Of a DNA stretch of 64,000 bases, positions 50,320-60,173 are shown piece after piece (position 1 is the first letter of the stretch; every line of letters begins with the position of its first letter). Both the position numbers and the translations under genes were made by a program. A model generated the notes under the pieces. The model was given only the letters and a program-made list of their open reading frames with translations, was not told the origin of the DNA and did no database searches. Origin of the DNA: Spirochaetota bacterium (GTDB lineage Bacteria > Spirochaetota > Spirochaetia > Treponematales > Rectinemataceae). Location of the stretch: contig JAJUIB010000013.1 of assembly GCA_029265615.1 (NCBI GenBank), positions 1 to 64,000 of the forward strand, read 5' to 3'.

Positions 50320-52650
50320 ATGATCCAGGCAAAACGCCTTCCCCTGCGCGGCATGAGTTGCGCCGCCTGTGCGCGGGCGATCGAACGCGCCGTGGGCAAA
50401 CTCGAGGGGATCGAGGCGGCGAGCGTCAACTTTGCGACCGAAAAGCTTGATCTGCGCTTCGATGATGAGCGGCTCAGCCTCGACGCCGTGCGTAGAGCGG
50501 TGGAGGAGGCGGGCTACGGCATCGCAGATGAGGCGTCGAAAGCCGTCGATGAGCATCGCGCCGCGGGGGAAGAGGAGCTCAGGTCGCTACGCAGGCGGCT
50601 TATTCTTGCCGCGGTTTTTACCCTACCGCTTCTCTACGTCGCGATGGGCTCGATGCTGGGGCTGCCTTTCCCAGCTGCATTCGCCCCCATGAAGGCGCCG
50701 CTCCGCTTCGCCCTCCTTGAGCTTGCGCTCGTCCTCCCGATCGTCATCGCCGGACGCCGTTTCTATATTTCAGGCCTCCGTGCCGCACTCCACCGCGCAC
50801 CAAACATGGACAGCCTCATAGCACTCGGAACGAGCGCCGCCTTCGCCTATAGCCTCTGGTCCACCTGGCGCATCAGCCGAGGCGATCACATGGCGGTGGA
50901 ACAGCTCTACTATGAAACGGCCGGCGTCATCATCACGCTCATTCTCCTTGGAAAAAGCCTCGAGGCCCGTAGCAAGGGCAGGACCTCGGAGGCGATCAAA
51001 CGACTCATGGGGTTGAAGCCAGCCACCGCAACCCTCTGTGCTGCGGGAAGGGAGTACGAGCTCCCCGTCGAGGAGCTCGAGGTAGGCGACATGATTCTCG
51101 TGCGTCCCGGCGAGCGCATCCCCGTGGATGGCGTCATCGTCGAAGGCTCAAGCGCCGTGGATGAGTCGATGATCTCAGGCGAATCGATCCCTATCGACAA
51201 GGGACCGGGAGACGTCGTCGTGGGCGGTAGCGTCAACACGCACGGCTCCTTCAGTTTTCGCGCCACGGCCGTCGGCGCCGACACAGCCCTTGCGCGCATC
51301 GTGCGGCTTGTCGAAGACGCGCAGGCCGCGAAAGCGCCCATCGCCGCCATCGCCGACCGCGTGTCGGGCTGGTTTGTGCCGGCGGTGCTCCTCGTCGCCC
51401 TCCTCGCAGCAGGACTCTGGCTCGCCTTCGGCGAAAGTCTCTCCTTCGCGCTCACCGTCTTCGTCGCCGTGCTCACCATAGCCTGCCCCTGTGCCCTCGG
51501 TCTTGCCACACCGACGGCCATCATGGTCGGCACGGGACGCGGGGCCGAACTCGGAGTGCTCTTCAAATCCGGCGAGGCGCTCGAAACGGCACAGGCCGTC
51601 ACAACGGTCGTCCTCGACAAGACCGGAACGATCACAACGGGCAAACCGGAGCTCACCGACCTCATTCCGCGAGCCGACATCCCGCGCGCAAGGCTTCTTG
51701 CAGTTGCCGCAGCTGCGGAAAAGGCATCCGAACATCCCGTCGGCGAGGCAGTGGTCCGCGCCGCAGCCGCGGAATCGCTTGAGCTACCGCGGATCGAATC
51801 CTTCACCGCACTGCCGGGACGCGGCATCGAAGCCGTTCTCGCCGCTGATGCCAGCACCGCGATACTCTGCGCGGAAGAGGCCAAGGCCACAGACCAGGAG
51901 ACGCGCCGCATCCTGGTCGGCACCGCGCGGCTCATGACCGAGCGCGGAGTCGCTCTTGACGAGTTTGCCGCAGCGGCTACCCAGCTCGAGGCGGCAGGCA
52001 AAACTACGCTCTTTGTCGCTCTGGGGCGAAGGGTGATCGGCCTTGCCGCCGTCGCCGATGAACCAAAGCCGACAAGTGCCGCTGCGGTCGCGGAACTCCA
52101 CGCGCTCGGCCTCGAAGTGGCGCTCCTCTCCGGCGATAGCCGCCGCGCCGCCAACGCGGTCGCTCGGCGTGTCGGCATCGACACGGTTCTCGCCGAAGTG
52201 CTTCCAGAGGGCAAAGAGGCGGAAATCACCCGGCTCAAGAAAGCCGGAAAAAAAGTCGCCATGGTGGGCGACGGCATCAATGATGCGCCTGCGCTCGCCC
52301 GCGCGGACCTCGGCATCGCCATCGGAACCGGCACCGATGTCGCAATCGAGAGCGCCGACCTCGTCCTCATGAGCGGCGACCTTCTCGAAGTGCCGAAGGC
52401 GGTGGCGCTCTCGCGCGCCGTGATGCGAACCATAAAACAGAACCTCTTTTGGGCCTTCGGGTACAATGTGCTCGGCATACCGATAGCCGCCGGCCTGCTC
52501 CACGTCTTTGGCGGGCCGCTCCTCAATCCGATCATCGCCGCCGCCGCGATGTCGCTCAGCTCGGTGTCGGTGGTGAGCAACGCGCTCCGCTTGCGCCGCT
52601 TCGGTCGACAGCGACTGGAGCGGCAAAGCCCCGGGGGAAAGAGGCCGTAA
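50320..52650 (+). CDS. copA: Copper-translocating P1B-type ATPase
   Basis: A 776-residue inner membrane pump. One N-terminal heavy-metal domain carries the metal motif MSCAAC (residues 8-13). The A domain has [13 protein letters not shown], the metal site in helix 6 is [11 protein letters not shown] (CPC), the phosphorylation motif is [12 protein letters not shown], the class-specific [10 protein letters not shown] has the HP pair, and [19 protein letters not shown] closes the P domain. Transmembrane helix 7-8 residues YNxxxxP ([13 protein letters not shown]) and SS ([15 protein letters not shown]) match copper selectivity (Cu(I) efflux). The start follows GGGAGGA. It is a single gene with a dyad at its promoter. 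Confidence 0.95.
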   Translation: MIQAKRLPLRGMSCAACARAIERAVGKLEGIEAASVNFATEKLDLRFDDERLSLDAVRRAVEEAGYGIADEASKAVDEHRAAGEEELRSLRRRLILAAVFTLPLLYVAMGSMLGLPFPAAFAPMKAPLRFALLELALVLPIVIAGRRFYISGLRAALHRAPNMDSLIALGTSAAFAYSLWSTWRISRGDHMAVEQLYYETAGVIITLILLGKSLEARSKGRTSEAIKRLMGLKPATATLCAAGREYELPVEELEVGDMILVRPGERIPVDGVIVEGSSAVDESMISGESIPIDKGPGDVVVGGSVNTHGSFSFRATAVGADTALARIVRLVEDAQAAKAPIAAIADRVSGWFVPAVLLVALLAAGLWLAFGESLSFALTVFVAVLTIACPCALGLATPTAIMVGTGRGAELGVLFKSGEALETAQAVTTVVLDKTGTITTGKPELTDLIPRADIPRARLLAVAAAAEKASEHPVGEAVVRAAAAESLELPRIESFTALPGRGIEAVLAADASTAILCAEEAKATDQETRRILVGTARLMTERGVALDEFAAAATQLEAAGKTTLFVALGRRVIGLAAVADEPKPTSAAAVAELHALGLEVALLSGDSRRAANAVARRVGIDTVLAEVLPEGKEAEITRLKKAGKKVAMVGDGINDAPALARADLGIAIGTGTDVAIESADLVLMSGDLLEVPKAVALSRAVMRTIKQNLFWAFGYNVLGIPIAAGLLHVFGGPLLNPIIAAAAMSLSSVSVVSNALRLRRFGRQRLERQSPGGKRP

Positions 52651-52657
52651 AAAGGCC

Positions 52658-52684
52658 AAAAAAAGGCGGTCCTTGCGGACCGCC
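52658..52684 (-). terminator. Terminator of the grpE-dnaK-dnaJ operon
   Basis: On the minus strand, GGCGGTCC/GGACCGCC (8-bp stem, 4-base loop, 52665-52684) is followed by seven T (52658-52664). Confidence 0.9.
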
Positions 52685-52711
52685 ACCAGTCTTAAGTGCT
52701 CGCGTGCTGTG

Positions 52712-53845
52712 TCAGTTTTTGAGATCCTGGAGCCGAATCGGCCGCGGTGCGGCGTCCTCGCCCTCGACCGCGCGGAGCTCCTCGAGTAGCTCGCGGCCGC
52801 GCCGCGACAGACGCTCAGGCACCCGGACGACTACCTTAAGATAGAGGTCGCCGCGCCGTCCCGACGATGAGGGGACGCCTTCGTCACGCACGCGGAGCAT
52901 GCGGCCGTTTTGGACGCCGGCGGGGATCGTCACCTTGATCTTCTTCTTCTCGATGGTCTCGAAGGTGATTTCACCACCCAGGGCCGCGGTCGCAAGCCCT
53001 ATGGGAAGCGCGCAATACAGATCGTTGCCCTCTCGTTCGAAATACTCATGGGGCCGCACCCGAATAAAGACATAGAGGTCCCCCGGCGGGCCGCCATTCG
53101 GACCGACATCGCCCTGGCCGGGAATCACCACACGCTTCCCGTCCTCGACTCCGGGCGGGATGGTCACCTTGATCTTCTGCTTTTTCTTGGCGAGCCCCGT
53201 CCCATCGCAATCGCGACAGGGGCGCTCGATGGTCGAACCTTCTCCGTGACAGGTCGGGCAGGGCTGGGCGATGGAAAAGAATCCCGAACTCCGACGCACC
53301 TGGCCCGAGCCCTGACAGGTCGGACAGACGCGGCGCCCCGAGCCGTCGGAAGAACCAGTGCCGCCGCAGCTACGGCAGGCATCATGACGCGAATAGCTGA
53401 TCTCCACCGCCGTGCCGAACACGGCATCTTCAAACGAAAGCTCAAGGTCATAGCGCAGATTCGAACCGCGCGCAACCCGGCCCCGATCGCCGCCGCCGCG
53501 GCGGCCCCCGCCACCGAAGAAGGAATCGAATATGTTGGAAAAATCGCCAAAGCCGAAAATGTCCTCGAAGTCCTTGAAAACCGAGGAGAAATCCTGTGCG
53601 CCGCCTGAACCGCCCATGCCCTCGACCCCGGCAAACCCGAAGCGGTCGTAGGCACTCCGTTTTTCGTCGTCGGCGAGCACTTCGTAGGCTTCGGTCGCCT
53701 CCTTGAAGCGCTCCTCCGCGGCGTGATCGCCCGGGTTTTTATCGGGGTGATTCTGGATCGCGAGTCGGCGATAGGCCTTTTTTATGTCGTCCTTGCTGGC
53801 GTTCTTGTCGACGCCCAGGACCTCGTAATAATCGCGCTTGGCCAC
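52712..53845 (-). CDS. dnaJ: Chaperone DnaJ
   Basis: A 377-residue Hsp40 of type I. The J domain has the HPD motif (NHPDKNPGD, about residues 32-40), then a Gly/Phe-rich linker ([20 protein letters not shown]), a zinc domain with four CxxCxGxG repeats ([32 protein letters not shown]) and the C-terminal substrate-binding and dimer part. It stimulates the DnaK ATPase. It lies 78 bases after dnaK, in the order grpE-dnaK-dnaJ. A terminator follows. The start has GGGAG upstream. Confidence 0.97.
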   Translation of the reverse strand: MAKRDYYEVLGVDKNASKDDIKKAYRRLAIQNHPDKNPGDHAAEERFKEATEAYEVLADDEKRSAYDRFGFAGVEGMGGSGGAQDFSSVFKDFEDIFGFGDFSNIFDSFFGGGGRRGGGDRGRVARGSNLRYDLELSFEDAVFGTAVEISYSRHDACRSCGGTGSSDGSGRRVCPTCQGSGQVRRSSGFFSIAQPCPTCHGEGSTIERPCRDCDGTGLAKKKQKIKVTIPPGVEDGKRVVIPGQGDVGPNGGPPGDLYVFIRVRPHEYFEREGNDLYCALPIGLATAALGGEITFETIEKKKIKVTIPAGVQNGRMLRVRDEGVPSSSGRRGDLYLKVVVRVPERLSRRGRELLEELRAVEGEDAAPRPIRLQDLKN

Positions 53846-53923
53846 GTGGGCTCCCTACGATGCCACGAGGCGGACGCGAAGCGCCGTGCGGTCGCACGGC
53901 TTCGCGCCGCCCTCAGCGTGGAT

Positions 53924-55837
53924 CTATTTCTTCTCTTCCTCGTCTACGACGCGGTAGTCCACATCGTCAGCGGACCCCTGCGCAGGACCTTCCGAAGCGG
54001 CGCCAGAGGGGCCGGCTCCTTGCGCGCCGGTGGGACCGGCGTTCTTGTAGATCTCCTCGGAGAGCTTGTACTGCGCCTGCTTGAGGGCCTCGGTCTTCTG
54101 GCGGATGAGGTCGACATCCTGGCCTTCCATGGCCTTCTTGAGCTCGGCGAGCGCTGCCTCGATTGCGGATTTCTCTGCCTGCGGCACCTTGTCGCCGTAC
54201 TCCTTAAGCGCTTTCTCGGTCTGATAAACGAGGCTGTCAGCTTCGTTCCGCGCCTCGGCGCGCTCGCGCTCCCGCTTGTCTTCGGCGGCGTGCGCCTCAG
54301 CCTCCTTCACCATCCGATCGATGTCGGCGTCGTTAAGCCCGGACGAAGCCTCGATGCGGATCTTCTGCTCCTTGCCCGTGCCAAGATCTTTGGCGCTGAC
54401 ATGCACGATGCCGTTCGCATCGATATCAAAGGTCACCTCGATCTGCGGCACACCGCGCGGCGCAGGCGGAATGCCCACAAGATCGAAGCGGCCGAGCGTG
54501 CGGTTCTGCGCCGCCATCTCGCGTTCGCCCTGGAGTACGTGGATGGAAACAGCGGTCTGCCCATCGGCCGCGGTGGAGAATATCTGGCTCTTGCGGCAGG
54601 GAATGGTCGTGTTCCGCGGGATAAGACGAGTCATGACGCCGCCGAGAGTCTCGATGCCGAGGGAGAGCGGCGTGACATCGAGGAGTAGCACGTCCTTTAC
54701 GTCGCCGCCCAGAATGCCGCCCTGAATGGCGGCGCCCACGGCGACGGCCTCGTCGGGGTTAACGCCCTTCGAGGGCTCCTTGCCGAAAAGATCGCGGACG
54801 ATCTGCTGAACCTTGGGGATGCGGGTGGAGCCGCCGACGAGAATGACCTCGTCCACCTGCGCCGCGGTAATTCCGGCGTCGGCTAGAGCTTTTTTGCAGG
54901 GCTCCTTCGAGCGCTCAAGCAGATCATCGATCATGCGCTCGAAGGCGGCGCGGGAGAGGCTCTTCTGCAGGTGCTTCGGCCCCGAAGCGTCCGCGGTGAT
55001 GAAGGGCAGGTTGATCTCGGTCTGCTGGACGTTGGACAGCTCGATCTTCGCCTTCTCGGCGGCTTCCTTGAGGCGTTGAAGCGCCATCTTATCCTTGGAG
55101 AGATCGATGCCTGTGTCCTTTTTGAACTCCTCGACGAGCCACTGCATGATGCGGGCATCGAAGTCGTCGCCGCCCAGGTGCGTGTCGCCGTTTGTCGATT
55201 TGACCTCAAACACACCCTCGCCCAGCTCGAGGATGGAAATATCGAAGGTGCCGCCGCCGAGATCGTAGACGGCTATCGTCTTCTCCTTCTTTTGATCCTT
55301 GTTGTAGCCATAGGCGAGGGATGCGGCCGTCGGCTCGTTGATAATGCGCTTGACCTCGAGGCCCGCGATCTTGCCCGCATCCTTCGTCGCCTGCCGCTGC
55401 GCGTCGTTGAAGTAGGCGGGCACAGTGATGACCGCCTCGGTGACGGGCTCGCCGAGATAATCCTCCGCGGTTTTCTTCATTTTCTGGAGGATGAAGGCGC
55501 TGATCTCCTGAGGGCTGTAGGCCTTGCCCGCAATGTCGACGCGGACGTCGTTCCCGTTGTCGATAACCTTGTAGGGCACGAGCTTGATCTCCGCCCCGAC
55601 CTCGCTATAGCGCCGACCCATGAAGCGCTTAATCGAGTAGACCGTGTTCTCCGGGTTGGTGATCATCTGGTTTTTCGCGGGCTGGCCGACGACACGCTCG
55701 CCCTTGCCGGTGAAACCGACGATCGAGGGGGTGGTGCGCTGCCCCTCGGAGTTGGCGATGACGAGAGGCTCCCCGCCTTCCATCACGGCGACACAGGAAT
55801 TGGTGGTTCCAAGATCGATTCCGATTATCCTACCCAT
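53924..55837 (-). CDS. dnaK: Chaperone DnaK (Hsp70)
   Basis: A 637-residue Hsp70 of standard length. The ATPase domain shows [17 protein letters not shown] at the N-terminus, [14 protein letters not shown] and [17 protein letters not shown]. The substrate-binding domain follows ([18 protein letters not shown]), then the helical lid, and it ends in an EEEKK-type acidic tail ([14 protein letters not shown]). ATG 55837 follows AAGGAGCGG. It lies 27 bases after grpE. No CIRCE element was found in the region upstream of grpE, so the regulation is not the HrcA type as far as can be seen. Confidence 0.98.
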   Translation of the reverse strand: MGRIIGIDLGTTNSCVAVMEGGEPLVIANSEGQRTTPSIVGFTGKGERVVGQPAKNQMITNPENTVYSIKRFMGRRYSEVGAEIKLVPYKVIDNGNDVRVDIAGKAYSPQEISAFILQKMKKTAEDYLGEPVTEAVITVPAYFNDAQRQATKDAGKIAGLEVKRIINEPTAASLAYGYNKDQKKEKTIAVYDLGGGTFDISILELGEGVFEVKSTNGDTHLGGDDFDARIMQWLVEEFKKDTGIDLSKDKMALQRLKEAAEKAKIELSNVQQTEINLPFITADASGPKHLQKSLSRAAFERMIDDLLERSKEPCKKALADAGITAAQVDEVILVGGSTRIPKVQQIVRDLFGKEPSKGVNPDEAVAVGAAIQGGILGGDVKDVLLLDVTPLSLGIETLGGVMTRLIPRNTTIPCRKSQIFSTAADGQTAVSIHVLQGEREMAAQNRTLGRFDLVGIPPAPRGVPQIEVTFDIDANGIVHVSAKDLGTGKEQKIRIEASSGLNDADIDRMVKEAEAHAAEDKRERERAEARNEADSLVYQTEKALKEYGDKVPQAEKSAIEAALAELKKAMEGQDVDLIRQKTEALKQAQYKLSEEIYKNAGPTGAQGAGPSGAASEGPAQGSADDVDYRVVDEEEKK

Positions 55838-55864
55838 ACATCCGCTCCTTGTTCTCTCGAAGTA

Positions 55865-56557
55865 TCAGTTCGTGGTGACGGCCGCATCCTCGCCGGCCGA
55901 AGGCGGGCCCAATTCGGCAGCCGTAGCAGGCGTGGCCCCCTCGCCCGGTGCGGGGGCAGGCATCTGCACACGCACCTTGGCGCTTCGAACGACACGGTCG
56001 TGCAACTTATAGCCGGGGAGGAACTCCTCGACTACGGTCGGCTCAGAAACTGGCCCCGGTTCCGCGGCGATCGCCTCATGGATATTGGGGTCGAAAATCG
56101 CCCCGACACACTCAAGCCGCGTAAGGCCGTACTTGCTCTCGAGCGTCTGCCCAAGCTGGCGACGGATCAAGACAACGCCATCATGGAGTGTCGCATAATC
56201 CTGCGCATGCTCGGCGCTGGCGACCGCCCGGTCAAAATCGTCAAGGACGGGCACAAGATCGCCAAGGAGTCCCGCGTTCGCGTATTTAAGCGACTCGTCG
56301 CGCTCGCGAAACATGCGCTTGCGGAAATTCTCGTAGTCCGCGAGCTTGCGAAGATACTGATCCTTAAGCGAGGAATTCTCTTCGACGAGGGCCGCTTCGC
56401 GCGCCTCAAGAGCGGCGACGCGCGCGCGGAGAGCCTCGAGTTCCGCCGACTGATCGGCTTGAGGCGTCTCGGGCGCCGCAGGGGCAGGGGTTTCTGCCGC
56501 GGCGGCATGCTCGCGGGGAGATACCTCGGTGTGGCGCTCATGGTGCTTCGTTGACAT
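55865..56557 (-). CDS. grpE: Nucleotide exchange factor GrpE
   Basis: A 230-residue protein. The N-terminal long helix begins near residue 45 (LEALRARVAALEAREAAL, then KDQYLRKLADYENFRKRMF), the typical GrpE motif, and leads into the beta domain that opens the DnaK nucleotide site (VGAIFDPNIHEAIAAEPGP, then VEEFLPGYKLHDRVVRSAKV). The first 40 residues and last 30 are Ala/Pro-rich and disordered. ATG 56557 follows AGGTGG; the longer frame to 56677 lacks a site. It is the first gene of the operon. Confidence 0.95.
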   Translation of the reverse strand: MSTKHHERHTEVSPREHAAAAETPAPAAPETPQADQSAELEALRARVAALEAREAALVEENSSLKDQYLRKLADYENFRKRMFRERDESLKYANAGLLGDLVPVLDDFDRAVASAEHAQDYATLHDGVVLIRRQLGQTLESKYGLTRLECVGAIFDPNIHEAIAAEPGPVSEPTVVEEFLPGYKLHDRVVRSAKVRVQMPAPAPGEGATPATAAELGPPSAGEDAAVTTN

Positions 56558-56882
56558 TGATCCACCTATTATGTCGGTCTTCCCCCGCAGGCGGGAAGAG
56601 TCCGCTATGTATCGATAAGGTAATAATCCGGCGATGAACGCGTCAACTCGCAGCCACCGCAGGATCTCGCTCCACACTGGGTAGCACGCGCTCGCCTGCC
56701 ACCCCTTAAAACCTCGTGCGCCCCTGCACAGTCCCGCCTGTTACCGAAGCGAGGCTTCGGGGTTTTAACGGTGCCCCGGCGCGAGCTTACGTGATGAGCC
56801 TCCATGCACTCCTCGGCGCAAAGGCACAAAAGCGATCGCTGTAGGCACGCTTTATGCTATTATATATTACGCTCATACATCC
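56558..56882 (-). other. Gene-free grpE leader region
   Basis: About 325 bases without a convincing gene. They hold a TTCCC/GGGAA hairpin (56580-56597) close to grpE, a CCGAAGC/GCTTCGG hairpin at 56744-56760, and AT-rich sequence near 56850-56880 with the likely grpE promoter. No CIRCE was seen. Confidence 0.5.
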
Positions 56883-56910
56883 TTGACAATCGGCCAGGGT
56901 CACCTAAATT
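56883..56910 (+). promoter_or_regulatory. rpoN promoter, back to back with a grpE promoter
   Basis: TTGACA (56883-56888), 16 bases, TAAATT (56905-56910) reads toward rpoN. The reverse strand offers TTGTCA (56884-56889) with TATATA 17 bases on (56861-56866) toward grpE, so the two -35 elements overlap. Confidence 0.5.
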
Positions 56911-56937
56911 TGAGATAGCAGTCCTTTGGAGGAAGCG

Positions 56938-58314
56938 GTGCAGCTTCAGAAGCCCGCGCTTGTCGCGGAACAGCGCCAAAAGCTCAGCCCTCAGATGCTC
57001 CAGTCCATCAAGCTCATGGCGATGCCGCTTCAAGAGCTTAAGGAGGAGATACAGGCGGAACTCGAGGCAAACCCCGCACTGGAGGTGCTCGAGGACAAAT
57101 CGACGGTATCGCTCGAGAGCCTGCCTGAGCGCGACGAACGGGACGAAGAGGTCAACGACGTCTTTGAAAACAGCTCCGACCCGGGTTTTGCCGCTCGCTC
57201 TGCCACCGACGATGATTCGAAACGTATGTTCATCGAAGGGGCGATCACCCGCGCGGAAACACTCCAAGAACACCTCCTCTGGCAGCTTCGCCTCCAGCCG
57301 ATCGACGAAGCGCGGCGTGCCATAGGCGAGGCGCTTATCCAAAATCTCGACGATGACGGCTTCCACAAAGTAGATCCCGCCGCCCTCCTCCCCGATGCAC
57401 CCGGCGCCGTGGTTGCGGACATGCTCACCCTCGTCCGCAGCCTCGAGCCGCAGGGCACCTGCGTCGCCGATTTCCGCGAGAGCCTCCGCGTGCAGGCGGA
57501 GCTCAGCCCCGGAGCGCCCCTCGCGGCAATCGCCATGCTCCGCGACCACATCGACCTCCTCGAAAAAGGCAAGCACACCGAGCTGCAAAAAAGGCTCAAA
57601 CTCGGCGACGAGGAGTTCCGCGAGGCGCTCTCGTTCATCAAAGGCCTATCCCCCTTCCCCGGCCGCGCGTACTCGACCGAAGAGCCGCGCTATGTCGTGC
57701 CGGATCTCCTCGTCAAACTCAAAGACGGCGACTTTGTCATTGTCATCAATGACGAGGAGTTCCCCGTGCTCGGCATCGACCCCTTTTTTGACCGGCTCGC
57801 CGAAAAAAAAGGCGGGGACCGGGCGACGGGAGCCTATGTCCGCGACAATATCAAACGGGCGAAGTTCTTCATCCGGAGCATACAGCAGCGCAACCAGACC
57901 CTACTCAAGGTCGCTCGCGCCGTGGTGGAATTCCAGCGCGCATTTTTTGCGCGCGGCCCCAAGTACCTTGCGCCGCTTACCCTCAAGGATGTCGCCGCCG
58001 AGATTGGCGTGCACGAAACGACGGTATCCCGCATCGCGCACAAAAAGTACGTCCAGACCGACTGGGGCGTCTTTGAACTCCGCTACTTCTTTACGAATTC
58101 CATATCCGGCGCAGGTTCTTCTGGTTCGCGTTTCTCCAAAGAAGGGGTAAAACAAGTTATCAAGGAGATCATCGAGACCGAAGACGCCTCGCTCTCGGAC
58201 CGCGACATCGCCGAGCTTCTTGCGCGGCGCGGCATCAAGCTTGCGCGGCGAACGGTTGCCAAATATCGGCAGGAGCTCGACCTCGATTCGTCGTTTGGCC
58301 GTAAACGGCCATAG
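56938..58314 (+). CDS. rpoN: RNA polymerase sigma-54 factor
   Basis: A 458-residue sigma-54. Region I is Gln/Leu-rich (LSPQMLQSIKLMAMPLQELK, then EEIQAELEANPALEV), which binds activator and blocks opening. Region II is acidic and short. The core-binding region spans about residues 100-300 and the helix-turn-helix is at about 345-375 (TLKDVAAEIGVHETTVSRIA). The RpoN box ends the protein with ARRTVAKYRQEL. GTG 56938 is chosen because GGAGGA lies 8 bases upstream; the in-frame TTG 56926 is part of that site. It opens the run rpoN-hpf-hprK-ptsH-ntrY-ntrX-lexA. Confidence 0.96.
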   Translation: MQLQKPALVAEQRQKLSPQMLQSIKLMAMPLQELKEEIQAELEANPALEVLEDKSTVSLESLPERDERDEEVNDVFENSSDPGFAARSATDDDSKRMFIEGAITRAETLQEHLLWQLRLQPIDEARRAIGEALIQNLDDDGFHKVDPAALLPDAPGAVVADMLTLVRSLEPQGTCVADFRESLRVQAELSPGAPLAAIAMLRDHIDLLEKGKHTELQKRLKLGDEEFREALSFIKGLSPFPGRAYSTEEPRYVVPDLLVKLKDGDFVIVINDEEFPVLGIDPFFDRLAEKKGGDRATGAYVRDNIKRAKFFIRSIQQRNQTLLKVARAVVEFQRAFFARGPKYLAPLTLKDVAAEIGVHETTVSRIAHKKYVQTDWGVFELRYFFTNSISGAGSSGSRFSKEGVKQVIKEIIETEDASLSDRDIAELLARRGIKLARRTVAKYRQELDLDSSFGRKRP

Positions 58315-58421
58315 ACCTGGGCGACGCCCGGCCCCCGGGGCCGTGGTTTTTGGCCGACCGCCTGAGTAACCGCCCTGCATGGGGCGTGCGAGGCGGCGGC
58401 CGTAAGCTTAAGGAGGTATGC

Positions 58422-58712
58422 ATGACCGTCGACGTCCGTTCCGTCCACTTCACCCTGAGCGATGCGAGCAGGGACTACCTCGACAAAAAACTCGAGCGGA
58501 TCGGGTACGCGGACGACAAGGTCGTCGATCTCATTTTCGTTTTCACGAAGGAAAAAGACTTCAAACTGGAGGCGACCGTCAATTTCCGCTGGGGCACGCA
58601 GGCGCATGTGGTGGAACACGAGCTCGACGTGAACCCGGGCATCGACAAGCTCATCGATCGGCTCGAGCAGAAGATCACCAAGGAAAAGGAAAAGGTACAG
58701 GAAAAACGCTAA
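58422..58712 (+). CDS. hpf: Ribosome hibernation promoting factor (short form)
   Basis: A 96-residue HPF/RaiA protein. The fold and motif are clear: VDVRSVHFTLSDASRDYLDK, then the central strand KDFKLEATVNFRWGTQAHVV and a basic C-terminus (DRLEQKITKEKEKVQEKR). It binds the 30S decoding centre in stationary phase and blocks translation. ATG 58422 follows TAAGGAGG. It lies between rpoN and hprK, as in many bacteria where rpoN is next to hpf and PTS-related genes. It lacks the long C-terminal dimerisation domain. Confidence 0.95.
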   Translation: MTVDVRSVHFTLSDASRDYLDKKLERIGYADDKVVDLIFVFTKEKDFKLEATVNFRWGTQAHVVEHELDVNPGIDKLIDRLEQKITKEKEKVQEKR

Positions 58713-58761
58713 GCCGCTACGCTCGTAGCGTGCTTTTAGCGCGCATTTTTGCTCAATCTCA

Positions 58762-58795
58762 GCGCGGCCCCGGAGCCCTTAGACCGGGGCCGCGC
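58762..58795 (+). terminator. Strong GC hairpin between hpf and hprK
   Basis: A perfect 12-bp stem (58762-58773 with 58784-58795) and a 10-base loop, but only three T follow. It may end or attenuate the rpoN-hpf transcript. A weaker hairpin with TGCTTTT lies at 58715-58737. Confidence 0.55.
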
Positions 58796-58831
58796 GCTTT
58801 CCAGGCCTATCACGGGGGCGCAGGGGGTTGT

Positions 58832-58860
58832 TTGCGCTGCGGCCCGTTCCGTAGTACACT
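58832..58860 (+). promoter_or_regulatory. Leaderless promoter for hprK
   Basis: TTGCGC (58832-58837), 17 bases, TACACT (58855-58860), then 11 bases to ATG 58872. No Shine-Dalgarno sequence. Confidence 0.6.
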
Positions 58861-58871
58861 CTTTCGCGACG

Positions 58872-59861
58872 ATGGAAGAGCAACGCTTTACGGTTCTCGA
58901 TCTTCTCGATCTCGACCTTAAGGAGCAGAACGCCCTCGGCCTCCGCTGCATCGGTGGCAGAAAGGGCCTGCCCCGCGAGATCACCGTACCCGACTTGAAT
59001 CGACCGGGACTTGCGCTTTCGGGCTTCTTCGAGTCCTTCGCATGGCAGCGTATTCAGATATTCGGCCGGGGGGAAAACGCCTTTATAAAAAAACTGGAGG
59101 ATGAGAATCGGATTGACAGCTTCGAAAAGCTCTTTTCCTATCCCATCCCCGCCTGCATCTTCACCCATAACCTCGCGCCGGGACGCAACTTCTTCCGACT
59201 TGCCGAGGCGGCCGACTGCCCCATCCTCCAGACCGATCTTTCCTCTTCCGAGTTCACAAGCCGCGTCCTCAGGGTGCTCGCGGACATCTTCGCCCCCAAA
59301 GCCTCGCTACACGGGGTCCTTGTCGAGGTGTACGGTATCGGCATACTTCTCGTCGGCGACTCGGGGGTCGGCAAAAGCGAAACCGCCCTTGAGCTCATCG
59401 AGCGAGGGCACCGCCTCGTCGCCGACGATGTCGTGGATATCCGCTGTGTGAACGGCTCCATCCTCATGGGACAGGGTGCAAACAAGGTGATTGGCCATCA
59501 CATGGAGATCCGCGGTCTTGGGATTATCAATGTCACCCACCTGTTCGGTGTCGGCGCGATCCGCGACAAAAAACAAATTCAGCTCGTCTGCACGCTCGAG
59601 GAATGGGACCCGGACAAGGTGTACGACCGCATCGGCACGGAGGAGCGGACGACCGAGATACTCGGTGTGCGCATCCCCGAACTCGTCATCCCCGTGAAAC
59701 CCGGCCGGAACATCCCCATTATCGTAGAAACCGCTGCGATGAACGAGCGGCTTAAAAAAATGGGCTATCATTCCGCAAAGGAATTCAACCAGAACATCCT
59801 GCGGTGGCTTGAAAGCGAAAACGCGCGCGCCGCCTATTTCAACCGCGATGAGTACCTCTAG
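58872..59861 (+). CDS. hprK: HPr kinase/phosphorylase
   Basis: A 329-residue enzyme that phosphorylates Ser46 of HPr with ATP or pyrophosphate and reverses it with phosphate. The N-terminal domain covers residues 1-130. The kinase domain has the P loop GDSGVGKSETALELIERGH, then LVADDVVDI with the catalytic Asp, and the HprK signature MEIRGLGIINVTHLFG. The C-terminal KPGRNIPIIVETAAMNERLK is typical. ATG 58872 is chosen by family alignment and because TACACT is just upstream. It lies 45 bases before ptsH, so the pair should be coexpressed. HprK/HPr without a PTS transporter here suggests a regulatory role. Confidence 0.95.
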   Translation: MEEQRFTVLDLLDLDLKEQNALGLRCIGGRKGLPREITVPDLNRPGLALSGFFESFAWQRIQIFGRGENAFIKKLEDENRIDSFEKLFSYPIPACIFTHNLAPGRNFFRLAEAADCPILQTDLSSSEFTSRVLRVLADIFAPKASLHGVLVEVYGIGILLVGDSGVGKSETALELIERGHRLVADDVVDIRCVNGSILMGQGANKVIGHHMEIRGLGIINVTHLFGVGAIRDKKQIQLVCTLEEWDPDKVYDRIGTEERTTEILGVRIPELVIPVKPGRNIPIIVETAAMNERLKKMGYHSAKEFNQNILRWLESENARAAYFNRDEYL

Positions 59862-59906
59862 GGGCGCGCACGGCGCCACCGTAAGTCGAATGACCAGGAA
59901 GGCCCT

Positions 59907-60173
59907 ATGACCGAGCGTAACGTGACCATCAAGAACCGCGCGGGCATCCACGCACGGCCCGCCGCCCTTATCGTCCAGACCTCGAGCAAGTTCGCCTCGC
60001 GCATTTGGCTTGAAAAAGGCGAAGACAAGATCAACGCAAAATCCATCATGGGCATCATCACCCTGGGCGCGAGCTTTGGCACACCCATCCGCATCCTCGC
60101 GGAGGGCGCCGACGAGGAGGAGGCGGCGGCCGCAATCGAGCGCCTCTTCGAAAGCCGCTTCGAGGAGGAATGA
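59907..60173 (+). CDS. ptsH: Phosphocarrier protein HPr
   Basis: An 88-residue protein. The His15 site is in GIHARPAALIVQ and the regulatory Ser46 site is in NAKSIMGIITLGA, so it can be phosphorylated by enzyme I and by HprK. Length and helix pattern are normal. The start follows AGGAAGG. It overlaps the ntrY gene by four bases (ATGA), which couples it to the two-component genes. No PTS permease gene is in the window. Confidence 0.96.
   Translation: MTERNVTIKNRAGIHARPAALIVQTSSKFASRIWLEKGEDKINAKSIMGIITLGASFGTPIRILAEGADEEEAAAAIERLFESRFEEE

Noticed and set aside
56558-56882. CIRCE/HrcA operator before grpE-dnaK-dnaJ
   Set aside because: No TTAGCACTC-N9-GAGTGCTAA-like repeat could be found.
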